In this document: piece by piece, positions 42,411 through 52,463 of the stretch
How positions within the stretch are numbered: position 1 is the first letter of the stretch
How the letters are laid out: the number at the start of each line of letters is the position of its first letter
From: Roseococcus sp. SDR
GTDB taxonomy: Bacteria > Pseudomonadota > Alphaproteobacteria > Acetobacterales > Acetobacteraceae
Assembly (NCBI RefSeq): GCF_019083995.1
Contig: NZ_JAHRCU010000020.1
Coordinates: 1-64,000, forward strand
DNA length: 64,000 bases
Direction: 5' to 3'
Program-made: the position numbers and the translations under genes
Notes under the pieces: model-generated
Told to the model about the DNA's origin: nothing
The model's input: only the letters and a program-made list of their open reading frames with translations
The model's database searches: none

Positions 42411-42965
42411 CTATTCGGGGTTGTTGCCCGCCTGCGGCGCCCGGCTGCGCAGCGTATCCAACACCTCCGTTCCGTCCGGGGTAACCCGGAAGAGCCCGGT
42501 CCTGGACGGTTCACCGAGCGGGACGTGGCGCGGGACGTTGGTCTCGACCTCGAAGGCGCCGGTGCGGTTGCCGAAGATGTTGGTGGTGACGCCGAACTGC
42601 CGGAGCGCGACGATCTCCCGATAGGGGATGCGGAAAGAGACGACGTAGCCACGCGTCTCGCCGGTCCAGGTGGCGCCGATCAGCGACCGCTCGGTCACGG
42701 CGACCACCCCCATCACCGGATCATTGCGGGCGCCGAGCAGCAGCGCCTGGCCGAGCGTGGGCTGGAGCCGCAGGTTCCACCAACTGGCTGCCGTGGAGAA
42801 TTCCAGCGCCCCGTCCTCCGGCGTCAGCAGCGGCTGCAGGCGGGACATGCCATCCCGCGTCGCGGCGGGCCCGAAATAGGCCGAGCAGCCGGTCAGCAGC
42901 AGGGCCGCGAGGGGGAGGGTGGCGCGCAGGGCGGCGCGCCGGGTCGGGACAGTGATCATGAACAC
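42411..42965 (-). CDS. Predicted lipoprotein of unknown function
   Basis: 184 residues; signal peptide with lipobox LLLTGC (Cys about 27; an alternative start at the second Met, three codons in, would leave the lipobox intact). The mature part has strands and short loops (WWNLRLQPTLGQALLLGARNDPVMGVVAVTERSLIG) without a recognised domain. Frame and lipobox support it as a real gene. Confidence 0.6.
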   Translation of the reverse strand: MFMITVPTRRAALRATLPLAALLLTGCSAYFGPAATRDGMSRLQPLLTPEDGALEFSTAASWWNLRLQPTLGQALLLGARNDPVMGVVAVTERSLIGATWTGETRGYVVSFRIPYREIVALRQFGVTTNIFGNRTGAFEVETNVPRHVPLGEPSRTGLFRVTPDGTEVLDTLRSRAPQAGNNPE

Positions 42966-43032
42966 AAATTAACATGAACTGCGCGCCGTTCAACCTGCGG
43001 CGCGCGGCGTCCCTGCCCCCTGTGCAGGGCGT

Positions 43033-43968
43033 CTAGCGAAAGCCCTGCGTGAAGCTCGTCGTGCCCGTCGGGAAGCCCGAGGCCGGTGCCGAGGGGAAGC
43101 TGGGCGTGCGGGCCGGGCCGGCGATGGGCGGCAGCGAGCTCGGCGCGCCGGGCAGCGGGTTCGGGCTCGGCACGACGAGCCCATAGCCGGGCAGGGGCTG
43201 GTTCGCGGTGATGACGGGCAGCGGCGGGGCCGGGCTGGGGCTGGCCGCCTGGATGGGGGGCAGGCTGCCCGGCAGTTCCTGGCGGGTGATGACCGGCAGC
43301 GGCGGGGCTGGTTGCGCGGCCTGGGGCGCCTCGATGGCGGGCGCGGCGGCGGCGGGCGCGGCCTGCGGCGCCACCGCCGTGTTCTCCAGGCGCGGCAGCA
43401 GCACCAGCTCCGAATTGTCAGGCGGCGGCAGGCGGCGGGGCGGGGATGCGGCCGCCACGAGGCTCTGCCCGGGCGGCGGCGCGAAGAGCGGCCGCGTCGT
43501 CATCGGCGTCACGGCCGGGAGGATATTGGCATCGGCCGGCTGCCAGGAGGCGGGGGCGGGCGCCTCCCGCTCCATCGGCGGCAGGTTGGCGGCGAAGCCG
43601 AGCGCCGGGCCGGTGCTGGTGGTCTCGGGCGCCGGGGCGGCGCGGCGGCCGCGCGTGGCGCGGGTGGGGGCGGGCGGCGGCGCGGCGGCCACCACGGGCG
43701 GCGGGGGCAGGTTGTTCGGCGCGATGCAGCGGAAATCCAGGCGGTAATCGCTGGAGCCCACCTGGCTGTTGGTCATCACGAAGAGGCGCCCATGCTCGCC
43801 GCAGAAGCTCTGCGCCTGGGCCAGGCCGTCATGCACCGCGGCCACGCCGCTGACATTGGCGCGGGCGAGCACGAAGGCGTCACCGCCCGTGGGCTCGATG
43901 CCCGTGGTCTGGCCTGCGCAGGCGGCCAGCAGGGCGGCGGGCAGGCTCAGGAAAAGGGGCCGTCTCAT
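43033..43968 (-). CDS. Proline-rich lipoprotein
   Basis: The ATG at 43968 gives 311 residues with a lipobox LLAAC (Cys17). Residues 20-85 include a conserved-looking domain (FVLARANVSGVAAVHDGLAQAQSFCGEHGRLFVMT, two cysteines). Residues 90-311 are Pro/Ala-rich repeats with PPLPVIT and LPGS motifs. The N-terminal domain suggests an envelope protein whose proline-rich tail spans the periplasm or binds peptidoglycan. Confidence 0.65.
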   Translation of the reverse strand: MRRPLFLSLPAALLAACAGQTTGIEPTGGDAFVLARANVSGVAAVHDGLAQAQSFCGEHGRLFVMTNSQVGSSDYRLDFRCIAPNNLPPPPVVAAAPPPAPTRATRGRRAAPAPETTSTGPALGFAANLPPMEREAPAPASWQPADANILPAVTPMTTRPLFAPPPGQSLVAAASPPRRLPPPDNSELVLLPRLENTAVAPQAAPAAAAPAIEAPQAAQPAPPLPVITRQELPGSLPPIQAASPSPAPPLPVITANQPLPGYGLVVPSPNPLPGAPSSLPPIAGPARTPSFPSAPASGFPTGTTSFTQGFR

Positions 43969-44097
43969 CGCATACGTCTCATGCCGTTCCACACCGTCTT
44001 AGCCCGGCCGTGGCGCCGCCGCCAATTCGGCCGCGCGGGGACCGATTCCCGTGGGCGCCGCGCATGCTATAGCGGGCGCAACTGGAGGACCAAGACC

Positions 44098-45063
44098 ATG
44101 CGCCGTCGCAGCCTGTTCGCCGCCCCGCTTCTCGCCGCCCCCGCTCTCGTCCATGCGCAGGAGGCCTGGCCCACGCGGCCCGTGACGATGCTCGTCCCCT
44201 GGGCGCCGGGTGGCTCGAATGACGTGGTGGCGCGGCTCTTCTCGCCGCAATTCGAGGGACGCATGGGCCAGCCCTTCCTGGTGGACAACCGGCCGGGCGG
44301 TGGCGGCTCCGTCGGCATGGGGGCGGCGATGCGCGCGCGGCCGGATGGGCAGCTGCTCTTCGTCTCCTCCGCCTCCAACCATGTGTTCCATCCGCTCATC
44401 TCGGGCGAGCTGAACTACGATGTGCGCGAGGCCTTCCACGGCATGGCGATGTGGGTGGACGTGCCCAATGTCATCGCGGTCCATCCCTCGCTGCCGGTGC
44501 GCACCGTGCCGGAACTGATCGCGCATATCCGGGGCATGCGGGGCGGCATGAGCTTCGGCTCCTCGGGCGTCGGCTCCTCCAACCACCTGGCGGGTGAGCT
44601 GTTCCGCATGCGCACGGGGCTCGACATGACGCATGTGCCCTATCGCGGCGGCGGGCCGGTGCTGAGCGACCTGATCGCGGGCACCATCCAGCTCGGCTTC
44701 ATGAACCTGCCGACCGTGATCCCGCCGGCCGAGGCCGGGCGCATCCGCATCATCGCCGTCTGCACGGCCGAGCGCGTGGCGCTGCGCCCCGACCTGCCGA
44801 CGGTGAGCGAGGGCGGCGTGCCGGACTACGCCGTGCGCTCCTGGACCGGGCTTTTCGCGCCGCGCGGGACGGCCCCGCACATCATCCAGCGCATGTCCGC
44901 CACCTCTAAGGAGGTGCTGGAGACGCCGGCCATGCAGGCCCGCCTGCGCGACCTGGGCAGCGAGGCGATTTGGATGGATGCGCCGACGACGGACCGCTTC
45001 GTGCGCGAGGAATATGCGCGCTGGGCGCCGATCATCCGCGCTGCGGGCATCAAGATCGAGTGA
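44098..45063 (+). CDS. Periplasmic tripartite tricarboxylate (TctC/Bug-type) binding protein
   Basis: The ATG at 44098 has GGAGG upstream; 321 residues. A signal peptide ending near AHA/HAQ (about residue 20) is followed by the family pattern: WPTRPVTMLVPWAPGGSNDVVAR, PFLVDNRPGGGGSVGMGAAMRARPDG and VPYRGGGPVLSDLIAG. These proteins bind carboxylates for TctAB permeases. No permease genes are near, so it is a solo binding protein, a known habit of these families. Confidence 0.92.
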   Translation: MRRRSLFAAPLLAAPALVHAQEAWPTRPVTMLVPWAPGGSNDVVARLFSPQFEGRMGQPFLVDNRPGGGGSVGMGAAMRARPDGQLLFVSSASNHVFHPLISGELNYDVREAFHGMAMWVDVPNVIAVHPSLPVRTVPELIAHIRGMRGGMSFGSSGVGSSNHLAGELFRMRTGLDMTHVPYRGGGPVLSDLIAGTIQLGFMNLPTVIPPAEAGRIRIIAVCTAERVALRPDLPTVSEGGVPDYAVRSWTGLFAPRGTAPHIIQRMSATSKEVLETPAMQARLRDLGSEAIWMDAPTTDRFVREEYARWAPIIRAAGIKIE

Positions 45064-46330
45064 GGTCGTTCCCCCCCAACGCCGCGAGCAGGTGGTCCGT
45101 GAAGAGGGCCGGGTTCTCGGCGAAGGGGAAATGGCCGATGCCGGGCATCATGGCGAAGCTGGCACCCTTGATCTTCGCCGCCGTCTCGGCCGAATGCTCG
45201 GCCGTGCAGGAATAATCATATTCGCCGGTGAGCATGGTGAGCGGGCAGCGCGTCGTGTCGATGCGGTGCACGCGGTCCCGCGCATCCCAGTCGCCCGAGT
45301 AGAAATGGATGTCGCCGGGGAAGGTGCCGCAGCCGCCCTGGCTGTAGTGCCACCAGATCTCGGCGGCGCATTCGGCCGGCGATTGCGGCGCCATGAGGCC
45401 CTCGATCCATTCGGGCGTGAAGATCGCGGCGTTCACACGCGGATGGTCCGGGAAGGGCGTGCGACGGCCCTCGATATGCTCCGAGGATTCGCAGGCGATG
45501 ATGTGGGCGAAGCGCTCCGGCGCGCGCAACGCGATCTCGAGGCAGATCTCGCCGGACATGGAGGCACCGAGCAGCACGGGGTTCTCGGTGAAGCCCCAGG
45601 CCTCGCGGAAGCCGAGGATGAGCTCGGCATAGAGATCGGTGGTGAGGCGCCAGGCGCCGGGCTCCACGATGGCGGGCGAGCGGCCATGGCCCGGCAGGTC
45701 GAAGGTGGTGAGCGCATAGCCGGCTTCGGCGAGGCGCGGCTCGCTCATCAGGCGGTGGAACTGGCGGCTGTCGGAGCCCGCGGTGTGCATGCCGAGGATG
45801 GGGCGGCCCGTGCCGCTGCTCTCGCCATAGAGCACGTAGTCGCGGCCCTGGGCGCGCACCGTGACGTAGCGGCCCTGGGCCGGCGGGCAGGGCGTGGGCG
45901 TGCCGAGCCGCGGGCGGAGCGAGGCGGGGGCGGGGCCGGCCTCGCCGCGCGCGAGCCAGCGGCCGATGTCGAGCACGCGGCGGATGAGGTGCACATGCTG
46001 CGCCCAGGCGAGCTGGTCGCCCTCGGCCGTGAAATCCGCCACGCGCATGCGCATCGCCAGCAGGTTCTGGTGGTGGCGCGCCGGGATGGGCTGCAGGAAG
46101 CGGCCCCAGCTCGCGGCGCTGGCGGCGAAAATGGTGGGCGCCTCTGCGCCTTCGGAGAGCGTCACCTGGCCGTCGCGGACATCGAGCGTGATGGCGCGGC
46201 CGGGCTGGACCACGGCGAAGCGGCCCTCGGCGCCGGGCAGGCGGTGGCGCAGCGTGCCGTCCATGTCGCAGGCCGCCTGCCAGGCCGCGAGCGCGCCCTC
46301 GGCGCCGAGCCAATTCCAACCGCGATCCAT
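45050..46330 (-). CDS. Alpha/beta hydrolase
   Basis: The ATG at 46330 follows AGGGAGG, giving 426 residues. The C-terminal 270 residues are an alpha/beta hydrolase: strand motif ILGMHTAGSDSRQFHRL (oxyanion loop), nucleophile elbow GASMSG, acidic residue near LTGEYD, and the C-terminal HFPF histidine. The N-terminal 150 residues are beta-rich and helical and unassigned. It is divergent from two deacetylase-like genes, suggesting a shared catabolic role. Confidence 0.85.
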   Translation of the reverse strand: MDRGWNWLGAEGALAAWQAACDMDGTLRHRLPGAEGRFAVVQPGRAITLDVRDGQVTLSEGAEAPTIFAASAASWGRFLQPIPARHHQNLLAMRMRVADFTAEGDQLAWAQHVHLIRRVLDIGRWLARGEAGPAPASLRPRLGTPTPCPPAQGRYVTVRAQGRDYVLYGESSGTGRPILGMHTAGSDSRQFHRLMSEPRLAEAGYALTTFDLPGHGRSPAIVEPGAWRLTTDLYAELILGFREAWGFTENPVLLGASMSGEICLEIALRAPERFAHIIACESSEHIEGRRTPFPDHPRVNAAIFTPEWIEGLMAPQSPAECAAEIWWHYSQGGCGTFPGDIHFYSGDWDARDRVHRIDTTRCPLTMLTGEYDYSCTAEHSAETAAKIKGASFAMMPGIGHFPFAENPALFTDHLLAALGGNDLTRS

Positions 46331-46427
46331 GCTGTCCTCCCTGTTCTTGCCGGCATGTTCGGCGGCGATGCGCGCGGCGGCAACACCCCGCTTGAAAGGG
46401 GGGGCGCGGCGCGCGAGCATCCGGGCC

Positions 46428-47327
46428 ATGAAGCTTCCCGCACACAACCGCTACGCCCATAGCGCGATCCCGAACCGCCCGGTCTATGACTGGCCGGGAG
46501 GCAAGCGCTTGGCACTCCTCGTCGTGAACAATATCGAGCATTTCGCCTTCCGCGCCGGCCTGGGTTCGGACAGCACGAGCCTCAGCCCGGTGCAGAACCA
46601 GCGCAGCTATGCCTGGCGCGACTATGGCAACCGCGTGGGGCTGTGGAACATGCTCGACACGCTGGATGAGCTGGGGATTCCGGCCGCGCACAACATCAAT
46701 TCCGCCGCACTCGAAGCCTGCCCCGAGATCGGCCCCGCGCTGCGGGCGCGCGGCGATGAGTTCGTGGGCCACGGCCGCAGCAATTCGGAGCGGCAGGACA
46801 TCCTCTGGGAGGAGGATGAGCGCCGGCTGATCGAGGAGAGCCGCGACGTGCTGGCCCGCCATGCCGGCGTGGCGCCGAAGGGCTGGCTCGGCCCCTATAT
46901 CGCGCAGAGTGCGGTGACGCCCGATCTGCTGCAGGAGGCGGGCTTCACCTATGTCATGGACTGGCCGGCGGATGACCAGCCCTTCTGGATGAAGACGCGC
47001 GGTGGGCGGATTCTCTCCGTGCCCTATTCGGTGGAGCTGAATGACAGCCCGGCGCTGATCGCCCGCCAGCACAGCGCGCGCGAATTCGCCGAGATGATCA
47101 CCGACCAGTTCGATGAGATGCTGCGCCTCTCCGAAAAGCGGCCGCTGGTGTGCAGCATCGTGCTGCATCCCTTCATCCTGGGGCAGCCGCATCGCCTCAG
47201 GCCGCTGCGCCAGGCGCTCCGGCATGTGATGGCGCATCAGGACCAGCTCTGGGTCACGCGGCCGGGTGAGCTGGCGGAATATGTGGCGGGGCTGCCGGCA
47301 GGGGTTGTTCCTGGGAGCGACGCATGA
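46428..47327 (+). CDS. Polysaccharide deacetylase-family protein
   Basis: 299 residues from ATG 46428. It follows the NodB-fold order: KRLALLVVNNIEHF (the first strand, where classical enzymes have Asp-Asp), DYGNRVGLWNMLDTLDELGIPAAHNINSAA, GHGRSNSERQ and the later WLGPYIAQSAVTPDLLQEAGF. The usual catalytic Asp pair is altered, so it may hydrolyse a ureide/amide or be inactive. It is followed after 55 bases by a second member of the family. Confidence 0.8.
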   Translation: MKLPAHNRYAHSAIPNRPVYDWPGGKRLALLVVNNIEHFAFRAGLGSDSTSLSPVQNQRSYAWRDYGNRVGLWNMLDTLDELGIPAAHNINSAALEACPEIGPALRARGDEFVGHGRSNSERQDILWEEDERRLIEESRDVLARHAGVAPKGWLGPYIAQSAVTPDLLQEAGFTYVMDWPADDQPFWMKTRGGRILSVPYSVELNDSPALIARQHSAREFAEMITDQFDEMLRLSEKRPLVCSIVLHPFILGQPHRLRPLRQALRHVMAHQDQLWVTRPGELAEYVAGLPAGVVPGSDA

Positions 47328-47382
47328 GCTGCGCCGCCGATTCACGCCTCCGGGCATCCGCCCTCCGGCGATCGGAGGCGTG

Positions 47383-48258
47383 ATGCGCGATTTCGAAGGC
47401 TATGGCCGCAACCCGCCCGACCCGCGCTGGCCGAATGGCGCGAAGCTCGCGCTCAACTTCGTCATCAACCACGAGGAGGGCGGCGAGGAGAGCTTCCCGG
47501 ATGGCGATCCGCGCAGCGAGAATGCGCTGACCGAGGGCAGCACGGCGCCGGTGAAGGGCCGCGACCTGGCCGCCGAGAGCATGTTCCAATATGGCAGCCG
47601 CGTGGGCTTCTGGCGGCTGCATCGCCTTTTCACCGAGCGCGGCCTGCCCTGCACCGTCTTCGCCGTGGCGCGCGCGCTGGAGCGCACCCCGCAGGCCGCC
47701 GCCGCCATGCGCGAGGCGGGTTGGGACGTGGATGGCCACGGTCTGCGCTGGGAGATGCATATCGGCATGGAGGAGGCGGAGGAGCGCGCGCGCATCGCCG
47801 AGGCCACCGCCATCATCACGCGGATGATCGGCACGCCGCCTCTCGGTTGGTACACGCGTTACGCGCCCAGCCTGCACACGCGCCGCCTGCTGGCCGAGGC
47901 GGGCTACCTCTATGACAGCGACGCCTATGATGACGAGCTGCCCTATTGGCGCGACCTGCGCGGCACGCCGCGCCTCGTTGTCCCGTATAACCTCGCCCAT
48001 AACGACGTGCGCTTTCAGCGCACGGCGCTGACGACGGGTGAGGAGTTCTTCCAGTACATCAAGGGCGCGGTGGAAGTGCTGCTGTCAGAGCCGACGGGGC
48101 GCATGCTGAGCGTGGGGCTGCACAACCGCATCATCGCGCATCCGGGGCGGGCGGCCGGCCTCGCGAAGCTGCTGGACTGGGTGGCCACGCAGCCGCAGGT
48201 CTGGGTGTGCCGGCGGGGCGAGATCGCGCGGCACTGGATCGCCAACCACGCGCCCTGA
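47383..48258 (+). CDS. Polysaccharide deacetylase-family protein, PuuE allantoinase-like
   Basis: The ATG at 47383 has GGAGGCG directly upstream; 291 residues. LALNFVINHEEGGEES and GDPRSENALTEGS are the signature of PuuE-like allantoinases, followed by QYGSRVGFWRLHRLFTERGLPCTVF and a His-containing VDGHGLRWEMH. It shares about the same fold order as the gene before it but is not an obvious recent duplicate. Likely substrate is a ureide or N-acyl compound, not a polysaccharide. Confidence 0.85.
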   Translation: MRDFEGYGRNPPDPRWPNGAKLALNFVINHEEGGEESFPDGDPRSENALTEGSTAPVKGRDLAAESMFQYGSRVGFWRLHRLFTERGLPCTVFAVARALERTPQAAAAMREAGWDVDGHGLRWEMHIGMEEAEERARIAEATAIITRMIGTPPLGWYTRYAPSLHTRRLLAEAGYLYDSDAYDDELPYWRDLRGTPRLVVPYNLAHNDVRFQRTALTTGEEFFQYIKGAVEVLLSEPTGRMLSVGLHNRIIAHPGRAAGLAKLLDWVATQPQVWVCRRGEIARHWIANHAP

Positions 48259-48885
48259 TCAGCCCAGGATGATGTCGCGCTCCGCCAGCAGCGCGCCGGG
48301 TTCGATCCGCTCGGCCGGCTGGGGGCGGAGCAGCACCATCTCCCGCGCCGCGGGCGGCAGGCGGTTGAACAGCCCGTCCCGCGCATTGCCGGGCTCGCCC
48401 TCGACATAGAGCTGCGTGACCAGCTCCGCCCGGCCGGGTGCCGCGACCAGCACATGGATATGCGGCGTGCGGCCCGGATAGGGGGCGGGGCGGATGGTGC
48501 GGAAGGCGAAGCGGCCATCGGCGCCGGCGACCAGCCGCCCGCGGCCCTGGAAGCCCGCATCGCGCATCGCCTCGCGGTCGCGCGGGTGGCGGTAGATGCC
48601 GAGCGCGTCGCATTGCCAGATCTCGATGCGCGCGCCGGAAAGCGGCGTGCCGTCCAGCGCCAGCAGGCGGCCCTGCAGATGCATCACGGTGCCTTGCGCC
48701 TGCGCGGCCTCGCCCGTCACGCGCACCAGATCGGCATCGGCGTCCCCGGTCCAGTCCGTCGGGTAGAAGGGGCCGGTGGTCTGGCGCGGCGTGGCGCCGG
48801 GGGCCTGGGCCGCGGCGCAGGCGGGCAGGGCGAGCAGGGGAAGCGCCAGGTGGCGCCGGCCGATGAGGGGTGTCGCGGTTCGCAT
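48259..48885 (-). CDS. Intradiol ring-cleavage dioxygenase
   Basis: The ATG at 48885 gives 208 residues. Iron ligands are in place: Tyr98, Tyr136, His142 and His144 (YPGRTPHIH). The N-terminus has a signal peptide (LALPLLALPACAAAQ), so this is one of the secreted intradiol dioxygenase-like proteins related to protocatechuate 3,4-dioxygenase beta chains, not a cytoplasmic catabolic enzyme. Substrate unknown. It ends at the next base after the deacetylase stop, convergent. Confidence 0.9.
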   Translation of the reverse strand: MRTATPLIGRRHLALPLLALPACAAAQAPGATPRQTTGPFYPTDWTGDADADLVRVTGEAAQAQGTVMHLQGRLLALDGTPLSGARIEIWQCDALGIYRHPRDREAMRDAGFQGRGRLVAGADGRFAFRTIRPAPYPGRTPHIHVLVAAPGRAELVTQLYVEGEPGNARDGLFNRLPPAAREMVLLRPQPAERIEPGALLAERDIILG

Positions 48886-48987
48886 GTGCCTTGCTCGCCC
48901 GGTTGGCGGCGCGAAGTCCAATCTCGAATTGCAACCGCGCGCGGCCTGATTTGGCGCGTGGCGCGCATGCCGTTACAAAAACGGCCC

Positions 48988-50151
48988 ATGAGCTCCCGCA
49001 TCGCCCAACGCGCCCTGTGCCTCGATGATTTCGAGGTGATGTCCCGCCGCCATCTGCCGCGCCCCATCTTCGGCTATGTGGCCGGCGCCACCGAGCGCAA
49101 CGCGGCGCTGGCCGACAGCGCGCGGGCCTTCACCGAATACGGCTTCGTGCCGCGCGTGCTGCGGGATGTGTCGAAGCGCAGCACCAAGGCCACGATCTTC
49201 AACCGCGAATGGGCCGCGCCCTTCGGCATCGCGCCCATGGGGCTTTCGGCACTCGCCGCCTATCGCGGCGACATCGTGCTGACCGAGGCCGCGAAGGCGG
49301 CCAATGTGCCGATGATCCTCTCCGGCTCCTCGCTGATCCGGATGGAGGAGGTGATCGCGGCCAATCCGGACACCTGGTTCCAGGCCTATCTGCCGGGCGA
49401 TGCGACGCGCGTGGAGGCGCTGGTGGACCGCGTGGCGGCGGCGGGCTTCGGCACGCTGCTGCTGACGGTGGACACGGCCGTGCTGCCCAACCGCGAGAAC
49501 AATGTGCGCAACGGCTTCTCCACGCCGCTGCGGCCTTCGCTGCGGTTGGCGCTGGACGGCATCACGCACCCGATGTGGTCGCTGAACACCTTCCTCAAGA
49601 CGTGGCGCCTGCATGGCATGCCGCATTTCGAGAACAGCTTCGCCGAGCGCGGCGCGCCCATCCTGGCCAGCAATGTGCTGCGCGACTTCACCGCGCGGGA
49701 CCACCTGAACTGGGAGCATTTGGCGCTGATCCGCCGGCGCTGGCCGGGCTGGCTGATCGTGAAGGGCGTGATGCATCCCGAGGATGCGGCGCGCGCCGCG
49801 GCCGAGGGTGCCGATGGCGTCATCGTCAGCAATCATGGCGGGCGGCAGCTGGATGGCACCTCCGCGCCGCTGCGCGTGCTGCCGGAGATCAGGGCGGCGG
49901 CGCCGAACATCACCGTGATGCTGGATGGCGGCATCCGGCGCGGGACGGATGTGATGAAGGCGCTGGCGCTGGGGGCGGATTTCGTCTTCGTCGGCCGGCC
50001 CATGCTGCATGCGGCGGCTGTCGCGGGGCGCGAGGGCGTGGACCGCGCGATTTCGCTGCTGCTGGGCGAGCTGGAGCGCAACATGGCGCTGCTCGGCGTG
50101 AACAGCCTCGCCGAGTTGACGCCGGAGTGCCTGATCCGCGTGGGCGGCTGA
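48988..50151 (+). CDS. FMN-dependent alpha-hydroxyacid dehydrogenase (L-lactate dehydrogenase LldD-like)
   Basis: 387 residues from ATG 48988. N-terminal motif DDFEVMSRRHLPRPIFGYVAGA and the active-site His in IVSNHGGRQLDG (about 283), plus GGIRRGTDVMKALALGADFVFVGRP, are those of the FMN-dependent 2-hydroxyacid dehydrogenase/oxidase family. Membrane attachment as in LldD is possible; substrate is probably L-lactate or a related 2-hydroxy acid. lutB/lutC for lactate use lie 10 kb away. Confidence 0.92.
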   Translation: MSSRIAQRALCLDDFEVMSRRHLPRPIFGYVAGATERNAALADSARAFTEYGFVPRVLRDVSKRSTKATIFNREWAAPFGIAPMGLSALAAYRGDIVLTEAAKAANVPMILSGSSLIRMEEVIAANPDTWFQAYLPGDATRVEALVDRVAAAGFGTLLLTVDTAVLPNRENNVRNGFSTPLRPSLRLALDGITHPMWSLNTFLKTWRLHGMPHFENSFAERGAPILASNVLRDFTARDHLNWEHLALIRRRWPGWLIVKGVMHPEDAARAAAEGADGVIVSNHGGRQLDGTSAPLRVLPEIRAAAPNITVMLDGGIRRGTDVMKALALGADFVFVGRPMLHAAAVAGREGVDRAISLLLGELERNMALLGVNSLAELTPECLIRVGG

Positions 50152-50176
50152 GGAAGGCGACACGGGCCTCCGGCGG

Positions 50177-50196
50177 CTGGGGCCGAAAGGCCCCAG
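50177..50196. terminator. Perfect GNRA-loop hairpin after the hydroxyacid dehydrogenase
   Basis: CTGGGGCC GAAA GGCCCCAG forms an 8-pair perfect stem with a GAAA tetraloop, and a T-rich stretch (TTTCTT) follows 18 bases later. It sits between the ends of convergent genes, so it may end both. The surrounding sequence looks like a repeated 3' element seen in such genomes. Confidence 0.6.
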
Positions 50197-50265
50197 ACCC
50201 CAGGACTTCGGGCATTTCTTAAATGCAATGCGGGCGGCTGCGCGTGGCCGCCCTTGCCCCCCGCG

Positions 50266-52350
50266 TCACGCCGCCTTCACCTCCGCCAGGAAGCGGCCCA
50301 GCTCTGCCTGGGTGGAGGCCGCGTGGCGCGACAATTCGCCCGCCGCCTCATGCACCTGGCCCGCCGCGCGGCCGGTGGCGCCGGCCAGGTCATTCACCGT
50401 CGCTATGCTGTCGCTCACCGCCCGCGTGCTGGAGGCCACCTCCTGCACATGGCCGCTGATGGCGCGCGTCGCCCCCTCCTGCCGCTCGACCGAGGCGGCG
50501 ATGGCGGAGGTGATCTCGCTCACCTCGCCCACCGTGCCGGCGATGCCGCGGATTGCCGCGACCGCGTCGCCCGTCGCGGCCTGGATCTGGCCGATCTGCG
50601 AGGCGATCTCCTCCGTGGCGCGGGCCGTCTGCTCCGCCAGCATCTTCACCTCGTTGGCGACGACGGCGAAGCCCTTGCCCGCCTCGCCCGCCCGCGCCGC
50701 CTCGATGGTCGCATTGAGGGCCAGCAGGTTGGTCTGCGAGGCGATCTGCCGGATCAGCGTCACCACCTCGGTGATGCGGTTCGCGCCGGCGGCCAGTTCG
50801 CGCACCACGCCATCGGTGCGGTGGCTTTCGGCAACCGCGGCTTCCACCACGCTGCGGGATTGGGTGACCTGGCGCGTGATCTCGCCGATGGAGGCCGTCA
50901 GCTCCTCAGCGCCGGCGGCCACGCTCTCGATGCCGCCGCGGCTGCTCTCGGCCGCGCGGGCGATGGCGCCGGCCTGCGCCTCGCTCTGCTCCGCCGTGCC
51001 GGTCATGGCGGCCGCATTGGCCTCCAGCTCGGTCGCGGCGGCGGCCAGCGCGCCCACCAGCTCACCGACCCGTGCCTCGAAGCCGTCGGTCGCGCGGCTC
51101 AGCGCTTCGGCCCGGGCGAGGCGGGCGGCCTGGGCCGCCGCCTGTTCGGCCGCCAGGCGCTCGCCCTCGATCAGGCCATCCTTGAAGCTCTGCACGGCGC
51201 GGGCGATGGCGCCGATCTCGTTCGCGCGGTCGCGGTCGGGGATCTCGACCGTGAGATCGCGCGCGGCGAGGCGCTCCATCGCGCCGGTGGCGCGGGCGAG
51301 CGGGCGGAGCACCAGGCGCTGCGTGGCGACGAGGCCGCCGGCGGCGAGCAGCAGCGCCAGCACCAGAAGGGCGATGCCGCCGGAAAGGCCCCAGGCGGCG
51401 CGGACGTTGCTGGCGCGCGCATGTTCGACCATCGCCTCGAAGGCGGCGTTGGGCAGGGTGTTCACGCTCGCCAACCCTGCGACCTGCGGATCGCGGAAGG
51501 CGGCCTGCTCCACCTCGGCGCGCTGGCCGCGCAGCAGGGCCGGCGTCAGGGCGTCGCGCTGGGCCGCCAGCGGGCCGGTGATCATCGGCGTCGCGGTCGT
51601 CATCGCCTCGCGCAGGGGGGCGGGCAGGAAGGCGGCCGCCTGCTGCAGTTGCGCCCAGCCGGCATCCACCTGGCCCTGGGCGCGCAGCGCGGCCCGCGCC
51701 TCCTCCGGCGTCCAGCCACGGCCGGCGCTGATGGCCGATGACATGGCGAGCGCCACATCGCCCACGGCGCTGCGCACCATCCAGCCGGCGCGCCGCATGG
51801 CGATCAGCTGATCCACCACGGGATCCTTGCCGAGCGCGATGTCCTCGACCGCCGCGGTGATGGCGAGCAGCGCATTGACTTGGCCCAGGCTGCCCTCGCC
51901 CCAGCGGCGCGAGAGATCCTGCGCGCGCTGGTCACGCGGCAGGCGAAGCCCGGCATCCACGGCCTGGCGCAGCTCCTGGACTGCGCTGCGCCCGCGCTCC
52001 AGGCGCTCTGCCTCCGCCGTGAGGCCCGAGGCGCGCAGCGCGGCGATGGCGCTGGTGGTCGCGGCCTCCGCCTCAGCGCGGCGCGGGCGGATGCGCGTGC
52101 CCTCCGGATCGGGGGCGGGGCCGGCCAGCGCGGTCAGGGTCTCGCCACGCTCGAGCCGCAGGGCGGCCGCGGCGCGGAACAGCTCCCGCCCGGCCTCGGC
52201 CATCTGCACGATGCGGCCCGCCTCGGTGTGGCGGTTCCAGGCGCGCAGGCTGAGCTCCGTGGCGAAGCCGAGGGTCAGGAGCGCAAGAAGGCCCATCACG
52301 GCACCCAGCAGGGTGCGGATGGAGAGGCCTTCCAGCGTGCGGCGAAACAT
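50266..52350 (-). CDS. Methyl-accepting chemotaxis protein
   Basis: 694 residues. A membrane helix at about 12-30 and another at about 322-342 enclose a helical sensor domain (HBM/4HB-like); a HAMP domain follows (about 345-400, [36 protein letters not shown]), then the methyl-accepting signalling coiled coil. The kinase-interaction tip is near [22 protein letters not shown]. Ligand unknown; no che genes are nearby, so it is a solitary receptor gene. Confidence 0.95.
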   Translation of the reverse strand: MFRRTLEGLSIRTLLGAVMGLLALLTLGFATELSLRAWNRHTEAGRIVQMAEAGRELFRAAAALRLERGETLTALAGPAPDPEGTRIRPRRAEAEAATTSAIAALRASGLTAEAERLERGRSAVQELRQAVDAGLRLPRDQRAQDLSRRWGEGSLGQVNALLAITAAVEDIALGKDPVVDQLIAMRRAGWMVRSAVGDVALAMSSAISAGRGWTPEEARAALRAQGQVDAGWAQLQQAAAFLPAPLREAMTTATPMITGPLAAQRDALTPALLRGQRAEVEQAAFRDPQVAGLASVNTLPNAAFEAMVEHARASNVRAAWGLSGGIALLVLALLLAAGGLVATQRLVLRPLARATGAMERLAARDLTVEIPDRDRANEIGAIARAVQSFKDGLIEGERLAAEQAAAQAARLARAEALSRATDGFEARVGELVGALAAAATELEANAAAMTGTAEQSEAQAGAIARAAESSRGGIESVAAGAEELTASIGEITRQVTQSRSVVEAAVAESHRTDGVVRELAAGANRITEVVTLIRQIASQTNLLALNATIEAARAGEAGKGFAVVANEVKMLAEQTARATEEIASQIGQIQAATGDAVAAIRGIAGTVGEVSEITSAIAASVERQEGATRAISGHVQEVASSTRAVSDSIATVNDLAGATGRAAGQVHEAAGELSRHAASTQAELGRFLAEVKAA

Positions 52351-52463
52351 GGGGAGCTCCGGTCGAATCCAGTTCGCCGGAGCCTAACGGCAGGGGGGTT
52401 ACCCCGGGGTGAATCCGCGCCAAGCGTCGCCTGAGGGCGGGCGCTGCCTCCCGGGCGGGGGCC

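Noticed and set aside
45216-47357. Long leftward ORF (713 codons) over the hydrolase and deacetylase genes
   Set aside because: It is out of frame with well-supported genes on both strands and has no family features.
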